Shown piece by piece: positions 5,129-7,635 of a DNA stretch of 7,635 nt. Within the stretch, counting starts at the first letter, position 1. Every line of letters starts with the position of its first letter. The stretch covers positions 1 to 7,635 of the forward strand of contig JAFVXC010000033.1 in assembly GCA_017501345.1 (NCBI GenBank), written 5' to 3'. Made by a program: the position numbers and the translations under genes. This DNA comes from Clostridia bacterium (lineage in GTDB: Bacteria; Bacillota_A; Clostridia; Oscillospirales; CAG-272). The notes below the pieces were generated by a model. The model made no database searches, had not been told where the DNA came from, and worked only from the letters and a program-made list of their open reading frames with translations.

Positions 5129-6403
5129 TTATTTATCCTTTTTCGCGCACTCCACCTTTACGACGCGGAAACGGATCGCACGTACCGCAATGATCGGCGT
5201 TCGTTCCGCCGCCTTCCTTGCTCGCCGCGCGGCAAGCGCCTCACTTTTTCTCCGCTTCTCCTCCTCGATCTGCACACGCTTTTCCTCCTTCGTCGCCCTT
5301 TTCAGCATACGCTTCTCGTCGCGGTCGGCGCGAAGGACGCGTTGCCCCTCATATATGAGCCCCCGAAGTGTCTTCAGCAAAATGCTTCGCTGTTCAGGCG
5401 TGATGCTCTTGAGGATCCGCCAGAGAGCGTCCTTATCGGCGTGAATATCCGACAGCGTCGAGGCAGAGGTCGAGGAAAGGATCGCATAAAGCGCCTCGAC
5501 AAAGCGCTCGCGCTCCTCGGGTTCAATAGAGGTAACCCAATTTTTCAACGTGCGGTCGACAAGCTTGCTGTCTCGGGTGCGGTCATCAAGCACGACAAAA
5601 CCCGTCCCGAGCACCTCCCAAGAAAATCCGTCGTGCTGAAAAAGTCCATTCTGAACGCTCTTTACGACCGTATACGCACACTCGTGCTCGAGCAGCATCC
5701 CGACGATTGAGGTCTGCGGAACGATCGTCCGAACACGGTCACGGATCCGAATATATCCGGGAGAATCAAGGAATTCGCGCAAAAAGCCCGGACCGTCGTT
5801 GTTATAAACACACAGAATGCGTTTTTGTGTATCGAGAGAGGCGTTTGCCGCGGCATACACCGCAAGATTCCCACCCTTGCTGTGTCCTCCGAGGCGGAGC
5901 TCGTGCGGATAGAGCGCGGCAATTCGGTCGAGATACCGTGCCGCGTATGCCTGCGCGGGAACAACCGAAAGAAAGGACATATTAAAATCCTCCTTCCAGC
6001 CGACAAGTGTGTCATCGGTTCCGCGATAGGAAACAAACACGGTGCCGTCCCCGAGGAGCATCGTCACCGCCGCAAACTGAAGCTCGGAGACAGTATCCGT
6101 GCGGCATTCATATCCGCATAGAGCAATACTTCCAAAGCGCTCGCTTTCCGCCGCCTTATATAAAAGAGGGACCAGCTCCTTGGGCAAGAGGACACCGAGC
6201 TCTACCATATCCTCCTCACGGTATTCGGACAGCAGGCTCGCCGCCTCCCGCAGCGTGAGGGCTTCGGAAAGGTCCTCGGGCAAAACACCGCCGAAATCAA
6301 TGAATGCAAGCTCGGAAAGAATAAGATTATCCACCTCATTAAAGGGGGATGCAGAGAAAGAAAGATCTCCGCGCCACGCAAGATAGTCGAGTATATTTGC
6401 CAC
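5129..6403 (-). CDS. Mbeg1-like (DUF2974) alpha/beta hydrolase with basic charged tail
   Basis: The protein is 424 residues from the chosen start. LRLGGHSKGGNLAVYAAA (169-186) is a lipase-type nucleophile elbow with Ser175. VYNNDGPGF (199-207) and the FQHDGFSW segment (255-262) are conserved neighbours that may supply the catalytic Asp and His, as judged by family resemblance. The N-terminus ANILDYLAWRGDLSFSASPFNEVDNLIL is typical of Mbeg1-like proteins, which are widespread in clostridia and thought to be lipases or esterases; the substrate is unknown. Residues about 350-424 form a Lys/Arg/Glu-rich, probably helical or coiled tail. No signal peptide is seen. I place the start at the GTG 6403-6401 because homologues begin MANI-DYL-WRGDL. 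GGAGG at 6415-6419 is about 11 nt away, and another in-frame GTG at 6415 would overlap that ribosome-binding site. It has its own promoter. Confidence 0.85.
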   Translation of the reverse strand: MANILDYLAWRGDLSFSASPFNEVDNLILSELAFIDFGGVLPEDLSEALTLREAASLLSEYREEDMVELGVLLPKELVPLLYKAAESERFGSIALCGYECRTDTVSELQFAAVTMLLGDGTVFVSYRGTDDTLVGWKEDFNMSFLSVVPAQAYAARYLDRIAALYPHELRLGGHSKGGNLAVYAAANASLDTQKRILCVYNNDGPGFLREFLDSPGYIRIRDRVRTIVPQTSIVGMLLEHECAYTVVKSVQNGLFQHDGFSWEVLGTGFVVLDDRTRDSKLVDRTLKNWVTSIEPEERERFVEALYAILSSTSASTLSDIHADKDALWRILKSITPEQRSILLKTLRGLIYEGQRVLRADRDEKRMLKRATKEEKRVQIEEEKRRKSEALAARRARKAAERTPIIAVRAIRFRVVKVECAKKDK

Positions 6404-6469
6404 CCTTCCCTGCACCTCCGTTCGTTCTCGGGCTTATTATATGTAGACAAAGTATTCTCTACCCCCTTC

Positions 6470-6498
6470 AGTATAGCATAAGAATCAAAATTTTGCAA
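6470..6498 (-). promoter_or_regulatory. Extended -10 promoter of the hydrolase gene
   Basis: TTGCAA (6498-6493), a 17-nt spacer ending in the extended -10 element TGC, and TATACT (6475-6470) lie on the minus strand. The start near 6463 gives a leader of about 60 nt. A second TATAAT at 6441-6436 has no matching -35 box. The hexamers are identical to those at 7447-7475. Confidence 0.72.
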
Positions 6499-6503
6499 GA
6501 GGT

Positions 6504-6530
6504 AAAAAAGGAAACCGCCCCGAAGGGCGG
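6504..6530 (-). terminator. Terminator of the ankyrin-repeat gene
   Basis: On the minus strand CCGCCC (6530-6525), a TTCG loop and GGGCGG (6520-6515) are followed by TTTCC and then six T (A6 at 6504-6509). It lies about 30 nt after the ankyrin gene stop and just upstream of the hydrolase promoter, so it separates the two transcription units. Confidence 0.88.
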
Positions 6531-6559
6531 GTGGAAAAATTCCTTAAATGAAAGAATCC

Positions 6560-7399
6560 CTATTCTAATAAATCTAGTAATTTTTCATCATTCAGCTCTT
6601 TGGCGTAATCATAAGCACTCTTTCCGCTCGCGTCCAAAATCGTTTTGTCCGCACCGTTATCGAGAAGATATTCGCAAACGTCATATGCCTGTCCCTGCAC
6701 GGCAACCATCAAAGCCGTTCTGTTTTCTTCATCCACAATTTCGTCTATAGAAAACAACTCGTTATCCAAAAAATATTGGACGATCAAAACATAGTTGTTT
6801 CGGGCGGCCAATCCGTAAACAGAATCTATACCAAATTCCTTTTGATCAGGGGGCTCTAATGAAACTCCCTCGTCCAAAACGAATTTCATTAGTTCAAGAC
6901 TTTTCGATTGTATTTCCGTGTCAAAGTTCGATTTCTGCCATTCGTAAGAAACAATTGCAAAGGGGACGGTCTCAAACCGTTGTTTAACCGAGAGGTCAGC
7001 TCCGTTCTCGATCAAATACCACGCCATATCATAACGTTTCTCTCCCCCACGACACAATATATTGATTAGCGGATATGCAGTCACAGCTCTAGCGCTTTTG
7101 TTTACATCAGCACCTCGTTCAACCAATAGTTGCATCATTTCAAAGTTGTTGTACCGACAAGCTGCAAGCAAAGGTGTTTCTCCACTGACATCTATCAGGA
7201 AAAAATATTGTCTGTTCTCGTTAACCAAAAGTGGATGAACATCCAGAATTTCTGCGACCTTATCGCAATCGCCTTCCTCAATGGCAGTAAATAGTTGTTT
7301 TTTAGCTTCTGTACGATGAATCATTATCGATACAAGAATCAAAATCAATCCTGATCCCAATATGATCGGCACAATTGCATATTTCAACCATTTTTTCAT
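6560..7399 (-). CDS. Membrane-anchored ankyrin-repeat protein
   Basis: The 279-residue product starts MKKWLKYAIVPIILGSG; residues about 7-27 form one hydrophobic helix, likely an uncleaved signal anchor. The rest is ankyrin repeats: a degenerate first unit (about 34-60), a clear one at 73-100 (GETPLLAACRYNNFEMMQLL then ERGADVN), further units near 107-137 (YLIENGADLS), 165-180 and 193-215 (weak), and a good one at 227-255 (RTALMVAVQGQAYDVCEYLL then DNGADK), capped by a partial unit at 259-278. Ankyrin arrays bind proteins, and here the partner and role are unknown. AGGAGG (7406-7411) is 6 nt before the ATG. The coding DNA looks distinctly richer in A and T than its neighbours, with more AAA, TTT and ATA-type codons, which may mean later acquisition beside the rRNA operon. 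Confidence 0.85.
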   Translation of the reverse strand: MKKWLKYAIVPIILGSGLILILVSIMIHRTEAKKQLFTAIEEGDCDKVAEILDVHPLLVNENRQYFFLIDVSGETPLLAACRYNNFEMMQLLVERGADVNKSARAVTAYPLINILCRGGEKRYDMAWYLIENGADLSVKQRFETVPFAIVSYEWQKSNFDTEIQSKSLELMKFVLDEGVSLEPPDQKEFGIDSVYGLAARNNYVLIVQYFLDNELFSIDEIVDEENRTALMVAVQGQAYDVCEYLLDNGADKTILDASGKSAYDYAKELNDEKLLDLLE

Positions 7400-7446
7400 A
7401 TAAATCCTCCTAAAAGCAGAAAATATGTGAAAATCTATCCGCTACA

Positions 7447-7475
7447 AGTATAACACAATTTCTTGTAAATTGCAA
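7447..7475 (-). promoter_or_regulatory. Extended -10 promoter of the ankyrin-repeat gene
   Basis: TTGCAA (7475-7470), 17 nt ending in TGT, and TATACT (7452-7447) lie on the minus strand, with a start near 7440 and a leader of about 40 nt. It lies after the 5S terminator, so the gene need not depend on rRNA operon readthrough. Confidence 0.72.
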
Positions 7476-7494
7476 TAGGGCGGAATATAGGGAC

Positions 7495-7527
7495 AAAAAA
7501 AGAAGTCACCCTCGAAAGGATGACTTC
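7495..7527 (-). terminator. rRNA operon terminator after 5S rRNA
   Basis: In the minus-strand RNA GAAGUCA pairs with UGACUUC (7527-7521 and 7508-7502), followed by a U-G wobble, CCU/AGG and a UUCG loop; seven T follow (A7 at 7495-7501). The wobble would be a mismatch on the plus strand, so the hairpin is built for minus-strand transcripts. It starts only a few bases after the 5S rRNA 3' end. Confidence 0.9.
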
Positions 7528-7530
7528 AGA

Positions 7531-7635
<105 letters not shown>

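Noticed and set aside
6401..6415. The upstream GTG at 6415 as the hydrolase start
   Set aside because: It overlaps the GGAGG ribosome-binding site, and family members begin at the ANILDYL segment, matching the GTG at 6403.

Overview
The window looks like a chromosomal segment from an uncultured, gut-type clostridium (Bacillota). This rests on strong GGAGG ribosome-binding sites, consensus sigma-A promoters, a SipW-type signal-peptide gene start, a 441-residue clostridial-style aspartate kinase, an Mbeg1/DUF2974 protein and a Gram-positive-style 5S rRNA. No species can be assigned from sequence alone. There is no sign of phage, transposon, plasmid or CRISPR.

Layout. Positions 1-74 (minus) hold the first codons of a secreted protein with a SipW-dependent-type signal peptide, read from a perfect consensus promoter through a leader of about 190 nt that carries a run of nine G. 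A second perfect promoter, divergent from the first, drives aspartate kinase (519-1844, plus). A palindromic terminator separates it from the convergent HinT-like gene (1907-2242, minus). An FkbM-family methyltransferase with an extra N-terminal Rossmann-like domain follows (2341-3459, plus). A second terminator with nearly the same palindrome core separates it from the convergent CorC/HlyC-family (MpfA-like) membrane protein gene (3498-4778, minus).

Upstream of the corC-like gene lies the most interesting part. A good promoter (4971-4999) is followed by a leader of about 186 nt containing a complete intrinsic terminator (4827-4866). A 38-codon open frame with an acidic start, MDGGSSDDDNAN, runs through that hairpin. 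This is the layout of a transcription attenuator. Because the downstream family is linked to Mg2+ export, and acidic leader peptides sense Mg2+ by ribosome destabilisation in MgtL, a Mg2+-responsive leader-peptide switch is a testable idea but not a demonstrated one.

The right end, all on the minus strand, has an Mbeg1-like alpha/beta hydrolase with a basic charged tail (5129-6403), a membrane-anchored ankyrin-repeat protein that looks AT-richer than its neighbours (6560-7399), and the 3' part of a 5S rRNA with its terminator (7495-7635), which marks the end of an rRNA operon. The hydrolase and ankyrin genes each have their own promoter with identical hexamers, TTGCAA-17-TATACT, plus an extended -10. 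The genes appear to be separate transcription units rather than one operon, and no shared pathway joins them.
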